DNA of 64,000 nt from positions 57,608,501 through 57,672,500 of the forward strand of contig NW_026947496.1 of the NCBI RefSeq assembly GCF_034190915.1, written 5' to 3'. Origin of the DNA: Cavia porcellus (lineage: Eukaryota > Chordata > Mammalia > Rodentia > Caviidae). Both the position numbers and the translations under genes were made by a program. Below are positions 9,707-21,717 of this stretch, piece after piece (the stretch's first letter is position 1; every line of letters begins with the position of its first letter). Under the pieces are notes generated by a model that did no database searches, was not told where the DNA came from, and worked only from the letters and a program-made list of their open reading frames with translations.

Positions 9707-11450
9707 TAAGACCTATTTGCTTAAACCCTGATCCTAAAATGTTTATTTCTAAAAGTTTTCAGGTTTTATTTTACAGTTAGGTCTATGGATCGTTTTGCTT
9801 TCATTTTTTTATAAAGTGTGAGGTTAAGTAAAAAGTCAATTTTTGCCTACATTGTCCCAGTGCTCTGAAAACATTTGTTGAAAGAGATAAACTTTCTCTG
9901 CTAGAATCATTTGGTGTTTTGTACAAAGTAAGCCTAGTATATTTTTGTAGGAGCTTCTATGAAGCAATTTTCTCTGCCAACATTACACTACCTTTATTAC
10001 TGTACTGATGCAGTAAATCTTAATATATATAAAAATTTCTCTCACAATATTATTTATCTAGATGGATTAAGTTATTCTGAGACTCATGACTTTAGACACA
10101 TAACCATGTGAATTTTAGCTTTTCTGTGACAATAAGAACTTTCCTAAAATTATGATAAAAATTAAATTAATAGACCCATGAGAACAAATTGACATCTTTA
10201 TTATGTTGAGACTACCAATCCATAAACACAGGATGACTAGTTGCATATTTAAATATCTTTCAACTTCTCTGTCTTCCATAAGCATTTTATACTTTTAATT
10301 GTACAGACATATGTTTTCTAAGAATATCCCTAATTATTTTATTTGTTCGAAGTGTATATCATTTTGAACAAATGAAACATTTATATAATGGAATTATGTT
10401 CTTAATTTTAGTTTTTGCATGTTAATATCAGTATATTGTGATTGATGATGAAATAAAATGAAAATGATTTTGGTTCATTTTTTGTATAATGTGACTGCTG
10501 AATTCATTTACACTGTTATGTGACTTTTTTGTAGTTTACTTAAGATTATTATGTCTTTTAAAAATAGATTTATTTCTACTTTAATAATCTGTATGTTTTC
10601 ATTTCTTTTCCTTTCCTTATTGTTCTGGCCAGGACATCCAGCAGTGTCTGAATAGTAAGTGTTCAGAACAGACTTCTCTCCCTTGTGGATTACTATCGGT
10701 GAATGTCAGTCAACCTTTCTCACATTTAAGCATAATGTTTCATACAGCCTTTTGTAGATGCTTTTATCAAGCTAAAGAAAATTTCTAGTCCTATGTTTCT
10801 GAAACTTTTTAAAAATTGTGAATGAGTGTTGAATTTGATCAAATCTTATTTTGTGGGAATTTACTTGGGAATATAGTACTATATTCTTCAGCTTTTTGGT
10901 ATGGTATGTTTCACTGATTGACTGATTTAAGGTTGATCACCCTTGATCACACTATATAATTTCTTTTATGTATTGTTGAATTTATTTAGGTAATACTTTG
11001 TGCAGAATTTTGAAGTGTAAGTTCAATGGAGATATTAATTTGAAATTTTTTATTGATTATGGCTTTTGTCTTTTTTTGATATAAGGATTATGGTAGTTTC
11101 AATTAGCTGGTAAGTACTTTGTAGTATTCTCTGAAAAAATTATATAAAGTTCATATGGATTATTTAAATACTTGGTAGAATTCTCCAAAAGGGAAATCTG
11201 CACCTGGGTCTTACTAGGAAGCTCTTAAGTGATAAGTTCAATTTTTCCTAAGGTGTAGATATACTCACAAAGGTTCTGTCATCTTAGTTGAGTTTTGGTA
11301 ATTTGCAGTTTTTGAGAAATTGATTCATTTCTTCTATGTTAAGAAAACCAACAACACAGTAACATCAGTACTATCCTAGGGATACATTTATACATGACTG
11401 CTTGCTCTGTAGTGATATTATTTATTTCACATTTAATATTAATGATTTAT

Positions 11451-11584
11451 TTATTTATTATTTATTTTGAGACAGTCTTGCTGTGTAGTACAGGCTGAAC
11501 TTGAGCTCACTTAGGTAACCTAGGCTGGCCTCTAACTCAGCAATTCTCCTGCCACAGCTTCCTGAGTACTGCGGTTACAGTCAC
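11451..11584 (-). mobile_element. B1 SINE, antisense
   Basis: On the plus strand this reads tttgagacagtcttgctgtg, caggctgaacttgagctcac, taggctggcctctaactca and tcctgagtactgcggttaca. That is the reverse complement of a 7SL-derived B1. The hexamer aatgat flanks both ends (11441-11446 and 11585-11590). It is inserted in the ancient L1. Confidence 0.88.
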
Positions 11585-12351
11585 AATGATCTGCTTCTTT
11601 ATTTTAAAAAATTACTATATATTTCTCTTCAATTTTATGAAGTGTTTTTGAAGAACATTTTACCTTCCTGCTGTTGTTTTCATTTGCAGTTCTAAAACCT
11701 GTGATGCACTTATTATTATAATTCCCTTTCCATCTGCTTTACATATACATTGATCTATGCTGTCACATTTCCTAGGTAGGGATCTAGCTGATTGACTTGA
11801 AATTAATATATTTTCAATATTAGTACTTAATGCTACAGATTTCCCTCTAAATCCTTCTTTAACTGTGTCCAAAAAAATGTGATATTCATGACAGGTAAGT
11901 CATTTATCGTTTTAGATAATGTTTTTTGATATCAAATGATGTTACAATTTTTCAGTTTTCAATATAATGTACAAAATCCATGCAGAAAAGAATAATCAAT
12001 TACAAGTACCTATAATGCTCTGTTTTTGCTTCCTTCCTGATGCTGCAAAATTTTCTTCTTTTATTATTTTCTTTCTGAATAAAGAACTTTCCCTGGCCAA
12101 TCTTTAAAGATTGTCTGTCATCAACAGAGTCTCTTGGTTTTCCTTCCTGTATGATGCTATTTTTCTTCCTTCATTCCTGAATAATAGTTTCAAAAGATAT
12201 TCACTGTTCACTGTTCTTTCTTTGCTTTTAACACTAGCAAAATGTTGGGCCACCTCTTGTGATGAGAAACAACAAATGAAAATCTATTGTTTAATTTAAT
12301 TTCCTTTTTGGTATACATCATTATTCTCTGACTGCTTATTTGTTGATTTGT

Positions 12352-12508
12352 TTATTTTTTGTGGAGATTTGGAACAGGTTCTCACTATGTAGTTTAGGAT
12401 GGTTTTGCACTGGATATGTAGCTCAGACTGGCCTTGAACTCAGAGAGGTCCTCCCACCTCAGGGTCTTGAGTGCTGGGATTACAAGTGTGCACCACCATG
12501 CCTGGCCT
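12352..12508 (-). mobile_element. B1 SINE, antisense
   Basis: The plus-strand motifs ggttctcactatgtag, cagactggccttgaactcag, gagtgctgggattacaagtg and caccaccatgcctggcc show a fairly intact antisense B1. It is inserted into the ORF1 part of the ancient L1. It is less diverged than the B1 at 11451-11584. Confidence 0.9.
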
Positions 12509-12561
12509 CGGCCTCCTTTTTAGAATTTGTCATTTTTTCTTTTTAAGTTTAACTGCAGTAC

Positions 12562-12587
12562 ATTTTATTTTATTTTATTTTATTTAG
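12562..12587 (+). repeat. (TTTTA)n simple repeat
   Basis: About five repeats of tttta in the ancient L1 remnant. Confidence 0.85.
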
Positions 12588-12844
12588 TTTAATCTTGATT
12601 AGTGTTCACTCCTTTCTTAGGTCTGCAGCTTTCTTTCAACAAATTTAGCAAGTTTCAGCCCTTATTTCTTCAAACACTACTGAAATTATAATCTTTTTAT
12701 TTTTTCTTTTTGGTAATTCAAAGATATAAATATTGTTTTTATTTCTATAATATCACTGTGTTTTCCTCTAATTTTCTCCATTCCTCTCATAACTTAAGTT
12801 TCAGTATCTTTAATTTTTAAAAAATATAATCAATAAAGTATATT

Positions 12845-14380
12845 TTTTCCAGTGAGGCAGAAATTTAGGACTAAATATTACCTATATTATCTTATAAATG
12901 TTATTCACTCAATTAAGTAAAAAATATTTATGGTAAATAAAAAGAAAACGTGAAGTTGAAAAGGATAGTTGTGCATTTTTACCTTATAGGTATAATTCAT
13001 CAACCAGAAGTGATAACTTTTCTGTTTCCATCCAGAAGTGTACTTAGACTCATTTTTTTTCCTGAGTACACACAAATTTTTTTTTATAAATTTGGAATTT
13101 TATTTCATTGGTCATTTTAATGTTTGATTCTTAGTTTTCATCTCCAAAAACGCTATAGTAAGAGAATTTAACTGAGTTGTTTCTATTAATAAATGAAGAA
13201 TGTTGATAAACATGAGTTAATATTCACCCTCTCATGATTACAATGATCAAATTATTTATATTTCATAAATTCCTGTGACTTTGTTAGTAACTCTAAAATT
13301 GATAAATAATTAAGGCTAGTACACAAGGAAGTAAACCAATTAATAATATTATTTCCTAGACAAAAGAATAAATTAAATAGCCAACATCTCAGAGGAAAGC
13401 AGAGGAAATCCAGGTGTCCTGCTGTAATTCTTGTTGTAGAGATAAATAGGAATTAATGGTAATGCACTATGCTTTGGAACATTTGGCAGATGTGTATTTT
13501 CCTGTATTTTATTGCCTTTCATGTGATCCTGGTAGGAAACATAATTATTCAAGGACACACTATTCATCTGTATTTATAATACCTTGTTTTCCTATTTCTT
13601 TTCAGCCTTTTTTTATATTCAGTGCTTCTATTGAATATACTCAAGCATTTTAATGATAACAATGGGTTTGGTTATTAATACACAATATAGCTACCTAGAT
13701 ATTTATGACTCTGTTGTCAATAAATTTTTATGTTTACTACTTTGCTCCATAAGTGGAAAAAACAAGAAACCACTTAAGTTGATTTATTTTTAAAATCTTA
13801 TCACCTGGGTCAGAGTTTGAGTTAGGAATACAGAGCAGTACAATCTGCCAAAGTAAAACTTTACAGTTTACTTGCTATGCACTTGTATCACTTACATGAT
13901 TTGTTTTCTATGCATTTATAACTCCTGGAAATCATTCAGCCTCAGTTTCTCCAGTTATTTGTTCTAATATTCATCAAATGTTTATTCAATTTCCACTGTT
14001 TTCCAGGATTTATGTTAGTAGTCAGACGTAGAATAATTTCATACATATGCATATATGATAAAATGCATGCATTATATATATATATATGTGTGTATCAGAT
14101 ATTTTATATACACAAGCATGAAAATATGCATTTTAGTACACACACATGAACACAATCTTGTGAATTTAGCACAAGATTTTTGACTTCTATACTGACTTCT
14201 TACTCTGAATCTGCTTATAATTTTATAAAATCATCACAATGAAAGGTACGTTAAGAGAAGATAAGTAATACCCTTCTATTTTTCTCTGAAGTTTTATTAT
14301 GACATTTCTGATGAATCTGATGGTGATCTTTCTTAATGGCTGAAACCTCATATTTATAAGCAGTATAGTAGGTCTAAAAT
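12845..14380. other. unassigned AT-rich sequence
   Basis: No gene or element is recognised. The longest open frames (64-65 codons, on opposite strands and overlapping at 13373-13653) show no family motif. A TA/TG-rich run lies at 14041-14097. Confidence 0.45.
14041..14097 (+). repeat. TA/TG-rich low-complexity tract
   Basis: Alternating catatatgata-type sequence leads into a (TA)n run and a short (TG)n run. Confidence 0.75.
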
Positions 14381-14417
14381 GCTAGAATTTTTTTTCTTTT
14401 TTTAGAGCATAGGATTT

Positions 14418-15060
14418 CTTTTCTTTTTTAAAATTTTATTTTAAAGAGAATAAAACAAAAGAGGACAGAACAAAGCAGATCAAAACAGAACAATGTAAGC
14501 AACACAGAATTTCACAAGACAACCAGATATTAACAGTAGCTACCATCTCTTTCTTTGAAATACTTGAGCATACCTTCATATACAATAGTATCAACATAAC
14601 AAAATAGTATAAAACATTCATGAGAATGAAAGTATTAGAGGGCATTCAGGACTAACTAACAGAAAGTGAACAATGGCTACTATAATATCTCATTTTCCAT
14701 AAAAACTTGTTTATAACACATATTAAAACCCAATAAGACACAACATGATAGAACCAATGAAAATAGAAGAACAAAAGCATGATAGGACTTCAAAGCAAGA
14801 TGATATTAAATCAGCAATGGCTGCCATAATGTCTTTTTTTTCTTCAAAATATCTGTTCATACGATCACATATAATAAGATCAAACAAAACAGAATAAAAC
14901 CAGTCCAACTAGTGAGTGAAAATATTATAAGGCTTCAAAGCAACATAGTGTGGAATCATGATTACCATAAGATGTTATGTACTCTTACCATTTCTTACAC
15001 TAGGGAGACTATATGGCATTTATACATGTGAGTTTGATTTATTTCACTTATGAGTATGGT
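14418..15060 (-). repeat. L1 3' UTR with a tandem array of about 140-bp units
   Basis: On the plus strand, related cores with the pattern ggctaccataat-gtct lie near 14540, 14679, 14822 and 14961, a spacing of about 139-143 bp. Read on the minus strand, the core gacattatggcagccattg matches HAL1-like bases 7384-7402 at 17 of 19 positions. The minus strand of 14630-14690 also aligns with 6764-6822 (attgttcactttctgttagt-like). This links the two elements. Confidence 0.75.
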
Positions 15061-15100
15061 CTCAAGTTGCATCTATTTATTTATAAATATCTCAATATGA

Positions 15101-17717
15101 TCATTTTTTTATAACTGAGTAGTACTCCATTGTAATAAAATGCCACAACTTTTTGATCCATTCTTCAGTTGATGGGCACTTAGGTTGTTTCCAAGATCTG
15201 GCTATTACAAATTGTGCAGCTATAAACATGGGTGCACATATATTACTGTGGTATGATGTTTTCAGTTTTACTGGTAATACGCCTAGAAATGGAATAGCTG
15301 GGTTAAATGGGACTTCAAATCCCACCTTTTTGAGGAATGTGCAGACTGACCTCTACCAGTCTACACTCCCACAAACACTGCAGGAGACTTTCTTTTTACC
15401 TACAGCCTTTCCAGAATTTGTAATTGGTAGTTTTCTTGACCCTGGCCATTCTTTCTGGAGTGAGACGGAATCTCTATGTGGTTTAATTTGCATTTCTCTA
15501 ATTACTAATGATGATGAACATTTTTTGATGTATTTATTTGCTATTTTTATTTCTTCATCTGAGAACTATGGATTTATCTCAAATGCCCATTTTTGGATTG
15601 GGTCTTTGAAATTTGAGGGTCTGATTTTTAAAAATTTTTATATGATCTGGACAGGAGTCCTTTGTCTGAGGGACAGTTCACTAAGATTTTTTTCCAGTTT
15701 GTAGGTTTTCTTTTCACTATGCTGGAGATTTCTTTTTACATGCAGAAACTCCTTAGTAAGACGTGCTTCCAGTTATTGATTCTGGGAAGTATTTCCCGTG
15801 CAGTTTTATTCTTGTTCATGAATTATCTACCTACCCCTATGTCTTCAAGATTTTTGCCTAATTTGTCTTTCAACAGATTTAGTGTTTCTTTTTAATATTT
15901 AGATCTTTGATCCAGTCAGATTTTAGTTTAGTACTTGGGATAGGCATGGGTCTAGTTTTAGTTTTTGTGCATGAAGAGCCAGTTTTTCAAGCACAATTTA
16001 TTTAAGAGATTGTCATTCTTCCTGTGAACATGTTTGGCTCCTTTATCAAAGATAAGGTGGTTGAGTGTTTGTAGTTGGGATTGTATCTTCCAGTCTATTC
16101 CATTGCTCTTAAAATCTATTTTTCTTCCAGTACCATGTTGATTTTATTACAGTAGCATTGTAGTATAACTTCAAGTCAGAGATTGTGATGCCTCCTGCCT
16201 TGGCTTTGATGCTTAGTATTTCCTTTGCTATTCTAAGTCTCTTCTGGTTCCAGATGAATTTTAGGAGTGATTTCTCTAGATCTCTAAGGTATGTTGATGA
16301 TATTTTTATTGGGATTGCTTTGAATTTGTGTAACAGTTTTGGGGGAATGGCCGTTTTTACAATATTTATGCTTCCTATCCATGAAGAAGGGGTATTTTTC
16401 CATTTTCTGAGATACTTTTCAATTTTTTTTTTATAATTTTGACTGTATAGATCTTTTATTTCTTTTGTGAGATCAATTCCTAAATATTTAAATTTTTGGA
16501 TGCTATTGTGAAGGGTGTGGCTTCTGTTATTTCTCTCAGTGATTTTGTTGTTAGTGCATAGGAATGTTATTGATTTTTGAGTATTGACTTTGTATCCACC
16601 TACATTGTTGAATTTTTTTATTATATCTAGGAGTCTTTAAATGGAGTTTTGGAGTCTTCGATGTAGAATATCATGTCATCTGCAAATAATGATAATTTAA
16701 CTTCCTCTTTTTCTATTTTTACTCTTTTATTTCTCTCTTTTGTCTAATTGCTCTGGCTAGTATTTCCAGTACTATGTTGAATAGGAGCAGTGATAAGGAA
16801 CATCCATGTCTTGTGCCTGATTTAAGGTAAAGGCTTTCAGTAAATGAAAGGTATACCATTTAAGGTAATGGCATTGGCCATTTAATATGATGCTGTCTGT
16901 TGTTTGTTCATAGATGGCTTTTATCATATTGAGGTACAAACCACCTATTCCAATTCACTGTGAGGTTCTTATCATGAATGAGTTTTGGACCCTATCAAAA
17001 GTTTTTTTCTGCATATAAATGATCATGTGATTCTTACTTTTGGCTCTATTGATATGGTGGATTACATTTATTGATTTACACATGTTGGACCATCTCTGCA
17101 TTCCTGGATGAATCCCACGTGGTCATGGTGTATAATCTTCTTGATGATTTGCTGTATCCTGTTTGCCAATATTTTATTGAGGATTTGTGCATCTATGTCC
17201 ATTAAGGAGATTGACCTGTAGTCATCATTTTTAGTTGGATGTTTCCCAGCTTTTGGTACTAGAGTAATATTTGCTTCCAGGAATGACTTAGGAAGAATTG
17301 CTTACCTTTTGATTTCATTGAAGAGTTTGAGGAGTGTCAGCATTAAGTCTTGTTTGTATTTCTTTAGAATTCTGCAGTGAATCCGTCTGGGCCTGGGGTA
17401 AGGATTTAATTACATTTTCAATTTCACTAATAGAGATTGGTCTATTCAGAAGTTTTACCTCTTGTTGACCTAGCTTTGGTATTTCATATGTTTCTAGGAA
17501 TCTGTCCATTTCTTCTGTGTTATCAAATCTAAGAGAGTAGAGGTTTTTGCAATAGGTGTTGATGATCTTCTGTATTTTGACAGAGTCTTTAGTGATTTTC
17601 ATTCCTTATGGCATGACTTTAAGCTGTTTCATTCCTTTGTTTCTTGATCCATTCTGCCAGTCTGGTTCTTTTAATTGGTGCATTGGGACCATTTACATTA
17701 ATGGTTATAAGTGTCAT
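15101..17717 (-). pseudogene. L1 ORF2 (endonuclease/reverse transcriptase), decayed and deleted
   Basis: ORF2p nicks target DNA and reverse-transcribes the element RNA on site. The minus-strand start at 17717 reads MTLITINVNGPNAPIKRTRL, the first endonuclease strand. About 30 codons on, it jumps into the linker before the RT (NTEEMDRFLETYEIPKL). The RT then shows ISISEIENVIKSLP, an SPGPDGFTAEF-like block near 17370, a DHVGFIPGMQ-like block near 17090, and the catalytic FADD at 16675-16686. The Cys-rich/C-terminal region ends with FIAAQFVIARSWKQPKCPST and MEYYSVIKK. Several stops and frameshifts interrupt it. Most endonuclease catalytic residues are lost with the deletion. Confidence 0.87.
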
Positions 17718-17814
17718 GTATTGGTTTATTGTTGATGTCTTATTCTTCTGCTGTTGTATCTTTACCTTTACATTCTGTTAAATTTATGCCTTGCTTAGTG
17801 ATTTTTTCATATGT

Positions 17815-18850
17815 TTATCTAGAGTGTCTTTCAGTATTCTTTGTAGAATTGGTTTCATAATCATGAAGTTCTTCAGCTGTTTTCATCATGGAAGTATCTT
17901 ATTTCTCCACCATTTTGAAGGACAGTTTTGCAGGGTACATCAGTCTTGGTTGCAATTCATTTTCTTTTTGGATCTGAAATACTTCAATCCCCATTCTTCT
18001 TGACTTTATTGTTTGTATTGAGAAGTCTGCTGTGATTCTGATTGGCCTTCCTTTATAGGTGATCTGTCTTTTCTCTCTAACACTTTTTAATATTCTGTTT
18101 TTATGTTTCTGGGATGGTGATTATTATATGTCTGAGTGTAGTTTCATTTTGTTTATGGCTATTTGGAGTTTTGTAGGCTTCACTAATCCATATGTCAGTT
18201 TCCATTCCATGTTTGGGAAATTTTCATGTATTACTTCTGTAAATAGCCTCTTGATATCATTTGTGTTGTCCCCTTCTTTTTCTTTTACCCCTATTAATCT
18301 TACACTGTTTTTCTTTGCATCATCTTGCATCTGTTGAATTGTTATTTCCTGATTTCTTGTTATTTTTAAAAGAACTTTCCTTTCCTGTTCACTAGCTGCA
18401 ATCTTGTTTTCAAGGTCTGGAATTCTGTCTTCACTTTTTTGTGGTGATTTTTGCAACTTTTAATGGAATTTTTGAATTCCTGTATATCTCTTTGAATGTG
18501 CTTCATGTTTTCGTTTTTTTTTCCTATACTGCTCATTCAGGGATTCTATTTTTTTTGCATTTTTCCTCAAACTTTTTAGCTATGCTTTCTTTAGATGTGT
18601 TTACTTTTTATTTCCTTACTTTTGTCATTTCCTCTTTTACCTGGGTGATTATTTCTAATTTGCGTAGCTTTGTAGCAACCCAGAGTTGCTTCTTTATTTC
18701 AGTTGATATCATTTCAGGTCTATGGCTTATATTTTCTTCTATGTATATGGCTTTTAGACTTTCTTGGGACAGGCTGGAGGTTTGAGATTGGTCTTTCATC
18801 TTGTCATTTTCCTGTATTTCTGTCTTTCAAGTGATGTTCCAGAACTTCCC
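17815..18850 (-). pseudogene. L1 ORF1, decayed
   Basis: From the minus strand, an N-terminal Ser-rich part near 18830 is followed by coiled coil (18799-18608, with KKQLWVATKLRKLEIITQVK). Next comes the trimerisation/RRM region (18456-18124, with DRIPDLENKIAASEQERKVL and FTEVIHENFPN). The C-terminal domain near 18060-17900 contains an ITYKG-PIRITADFS block. Frameshifts split it into at least three frames. The C-terminal block closely parallels that of the HAL1-like ORF1 (6160-6300), supporting a common lineage. Confidence 0.83.
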
Positions 18851-19279
18851 CCCAGCATGTTGGATATCATGTCCTGCGCCGTTGGCTCCTGAATGAATGG
18901 AACCTGCATGAATGGAGGTCCTTCAGGACCTTCTGTGCTACTTCAGAAGGCTCCGAACCACTGGGGGTGGTGTCCCAAAGCTCTCTCTGAGCTAGTGCAG
19001 GTATGCTGGAACTCACCTCTGTGCAGTACCCTCACCTCATTGGATTGAGCAAAGGTCATTGGGCGTGGTCTAGTCAGGCCCTTGAAACCTCCCTAGTGTA
19101 GTCTAGTGTTTCAGGAAGCTGGGCAGGCACTTAGCTGCTGGGAGTGATGGTCTTAAACTCTCCCTGGGCTAGTGTCAGCACTCTGAGAATCACCTCCTAT
19201 GGCCTCAGCTCCCCAGATTGAAAGAAGTTTGCTCGAATGCCGAATTCTAAGAGACAGTGTCATTTGGAAAAAGACACTG
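18851..19279 (-). promoter_or_regulatory. 5' UTR of the antisense L1
   Basis: This stretch upstream (minus strand) of ORF1 is richer in G+C than the flanks and has no long frame. By position it would hold the L1 promoter. A 7-bp inverted repeat, cagtgtc / gacactg (19255-19261 and 19273-19279), sits at the presumed element tip next to gctagaa. The sequence is unrelated to the HAL1-like 5' UTR. Confidence 0.55.
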
Positions 19280-19286
19280 GCTAGAA

Positions 19287-20755
19287 AGGTGCTATTAAAA
19301 TGTGTACAGCCTTCAGTTGTTATCATTTAGCTTGAGATTACAGAAAATCTATGAAGACATGATATCTCTGTTTTTATCTTACATCCACCTGTCCACTTCA
19401 AAAAGCAACATCCCAATCCCTTACGAACTCTTTGTGTATAGTATTTAAATTGGAACTTATTCAGTTCTTTTGCTTTAATAGTAGCACACCTAGCCAATCA
19501 GATTACTTTATTTCTCTGGCCAGTCTTTTGTTGAGAAATGTGATCATAATTACAGAAACTCGCAAAACATAGTCATGAACTTCTGGCTGCAACCATTGAA
19601 AAATAAAGAAGCATTTTCTTTCTTTGGAATTTTAGATTAGTAGGGACAAGTGTAAAATATTTAGTGGCATCCCTGATTTGTTGAAATGTGTGTGCCAAGG
19701 GAAGAAGAAAACAGAGCTGACAAAGAATGAGGAAAAATCAGCAACTGATGATATCTTGTTTCAACCCATGATACAAGCAAATTCAGAAATTCTCACTTTT
19801 AAATTGTACATCTGTTAATTGCCATGGTAACAACTTCCATTAATGTGTCACTCCTCACACACTCACTGTTAAAGGGCCATGGAAGTTCATGCTTTTGGGT
19901 TTGGTGATATGTGAGACCTTCTTGTGTTTCACTGGTAGAGTATTTAGGTGTCCATTCACGTGCAGATGTGTATACAAATACACAAATGCCCATGCATGTG
20001 TATGTATAATGTCACAAAATAAATTTTAAGCATTGATACCTAACAAAAATGTGATCATTTGTTGATCTGACATAATCAGAACTCTTAGCAGTGTCACAGT
20101 AGCATCATGAGGTCATCGGGCACTAATTTTCCTTTTGCTTTCTGCTTCACTTACTTTATAGAGTAGGGCTTTTCCTCTCACTCATTTCATGTGTTCTGTA
20201 TCTATTGCTATCATACTTATGTTATAAGCAGGCAAATATGGGATGCAGCTCAATAAAAGCAAAAATACACATAAGAAAGAAAGTAAACCTTACAGAACCA
20301 AATGTGCCACTTTTAAAGAATCTGCACCACCCATAGAAATTCAAGGTGAGATAGATAATTGTGATACATATAATATTATAGTACATATGATAAGTATGAC
20401 ACATAGCTTAGATTTTGAAAATTCTATTTAAACACCTCCAACTACAATATCTTACAGTTTCAAAGTTGTGCAATTGCATTTGTGTAATACTTTTGGTTGT
20501 ATCTTGCTTGATTTATCTTAAAATCTACCTTGATATTTAAAAGAAATGTCTATTACTTTGCAATAAATCTCTGAAAGATATTTGTTTTTCAGAGAAAGAA
20601 ACAGAGCTGAACTCCATCATATCAAGATTAAGTTAATTTATCAACTAAAGCAAACACAGCAAGATTAAGTGCTGAGTTTCCTTTAGTATCATGGCAGCTA
20701 CAGAACCGAAGGCCACTCTGCCTTCACTTCCTTAGATAAAACTTTTTGGCGTAGC
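19287..20755. other. unassigned sequence
   Basis: No gene or repeat is confidently recognised. Short overlapping frames of 60-64 codons on both strands at 19799-20431 look random. Confidence 0.45.
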
Positions 20756-20759
20756 CTTT

Positions 20760-21240
20760 TGTCTTGTGCCCCACACACATTTTTTTCAGTGACTCTCTCC
20801 CCAAAGTCTTGCACAGTGTTTTCTGCTGTACTCGCTCTGCGTCCTCTCTGTGCTCAGCCACACTGGGCACCTCTATCCCTGGGGTTTGCCCACTTCAACC
20901 TACCTAGAAGAGCTTTTGAATTTACTGTTTGCTCTATTATTTTCTGCTATTTTGCCCCAAGCATCAGTGCTTCATGTCTTCATCTCCTCTCAGTGAATTT
21001 TTCCTGATTATGCTGTAGTAGATTACCCCTCCCTCTTTAACTTTCTTTCTCCATATATTTTCCCAATGGTAATTTCTCTAATTTATTATATCTTTTATGT
21101 ATTTAGTAGATATTCCTTTAGTAGGATGTTGGTTACATGAGAGCAGGCAGTATTGTCTGCTTTGGTCAGTTCCATGTTCAGAGGGTAGAAGAGTGCCAGT
21201 AGGTATTCTGCAAGTATTTTCTGGATAAAAGAATAAATTG
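20760..21240 (+). mobile_element. LINE L2 fragment
   Basis: The segment order fits the L2 3' region in sense: a cttcatctcctctcagtgaatttttcctga-type block, then tccatatattttccc, a tagtaggatgttggttac block and tgagagcaggcagtattgtc. It then ends with ggataaaagaataaat. The copy is ancient and heavily diverged. No usable reading frame remains. Confidence 0.7.
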
Positions 21241-21717
21241 CTACTATTTTTGTTAAATACTTTATTTGATGATGACTTTTTTCTCTATTGAATTGATAGA
21301 GTTTTCTCAATCTTCTTTATTTCTCCCGTGTCATGGAAATTTTTTGTTAATTTTAAAATAATTTGCATTTTTTCTTGCTGTAGTAGTAAAAAGAACATTA
21401 ATGTATAATTTGTATTATTATATAATAATAAGCAAATAGAAGTTACGTTTCATTGAGTGAGCACATCTTTGTTAGCACCCAGATTAAGAATCAGAATATT
21501 TCCTTACCCACAGAAATAATTATTCTCCATTTCTGGTTTCTTTTTGCACCTGAAAATTATACTGCCCCAAGTTCTAGCAGTATGGGGTAGTTTTACAAGT
21601 CCTTGAATTTTATGTAAACAGAATCTCTCAGCATGTGTCTGATCCCTTTTGTTTAACATAATGCTGTCAAGATCACTCCATGTTTGTTTCTGCATGTGTT
21701 ATTAGTTTATCTATCAT

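Larger units (their letters stand above)
3270..12840 (-). mobile_element. ancient antisense L1 (L1M-like) serving as scaffold for nested insertions
   Basis: Read on the minus strand, the pieces follow L1 order. ORF1-like sequence lies at about 12.84-12.0 kb, ORF2 endonuclease/RT at about 11.9-9.7 kb, the ORF2 C-terminus at about 9.24-8.70 and 8.33-8.1 kb, and the 3' UTR at about 8.1-7.87, 4.48-4.42 and 3.46-3.27 kb. Plus-strand signatures include gagataattgtacattc, cttattcagattttccag, cttttataatcacac and an attatgataaagctt-type segment. All frames are broken and the copy is heavily diverged. Eight interruptions can be lifted out and the L1 then reads on across most of the junctions, which gives a relative order of insertion. 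It is probably an L1MC/MD/ME-age element; the subfamily is not resolved. Confidence 0.82.
14418..19279 (-). mobile_element. near full-length antisense L1 with internal deletion
   Basis: On the minus strand the order is 5' UTR (19279-18851), ORF1 (about 18850-17815), a short spacer, ORF2 (17717-15101) and a 3' UTR with tandem units (15060-14418) ending in an A-rich tail. Every part of an L1 is present, but about 1.1 kb of ORF2 is missing near its 5' end. It is clearly younger than the scaffold L1 at 3.3-12.8 kb, since long frame stretches survive. A 7-bp repeat gctagaa at 14381-14387 and 19280-19286 could be a worn target-site duplication. The left end is A/T-rich and its border is uncertain by some tens of bases. 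Confidence 0.87.

Noticed and set aside
14381..14387. gctagaa as a firm target-site duplication of the antisense L1 (with 19280-19286)
   Set aside because: Only 7 bp match and the A-rich end lies some distance away, so I mention it as possible but do not annotate it as established.
15153..15704. 183-codon plus-strand frame
   Set aside because: It is the opposite strand of decayed L1 ORF2, whose real coding direction is minus (MEYYSVIKK end at about 15101).
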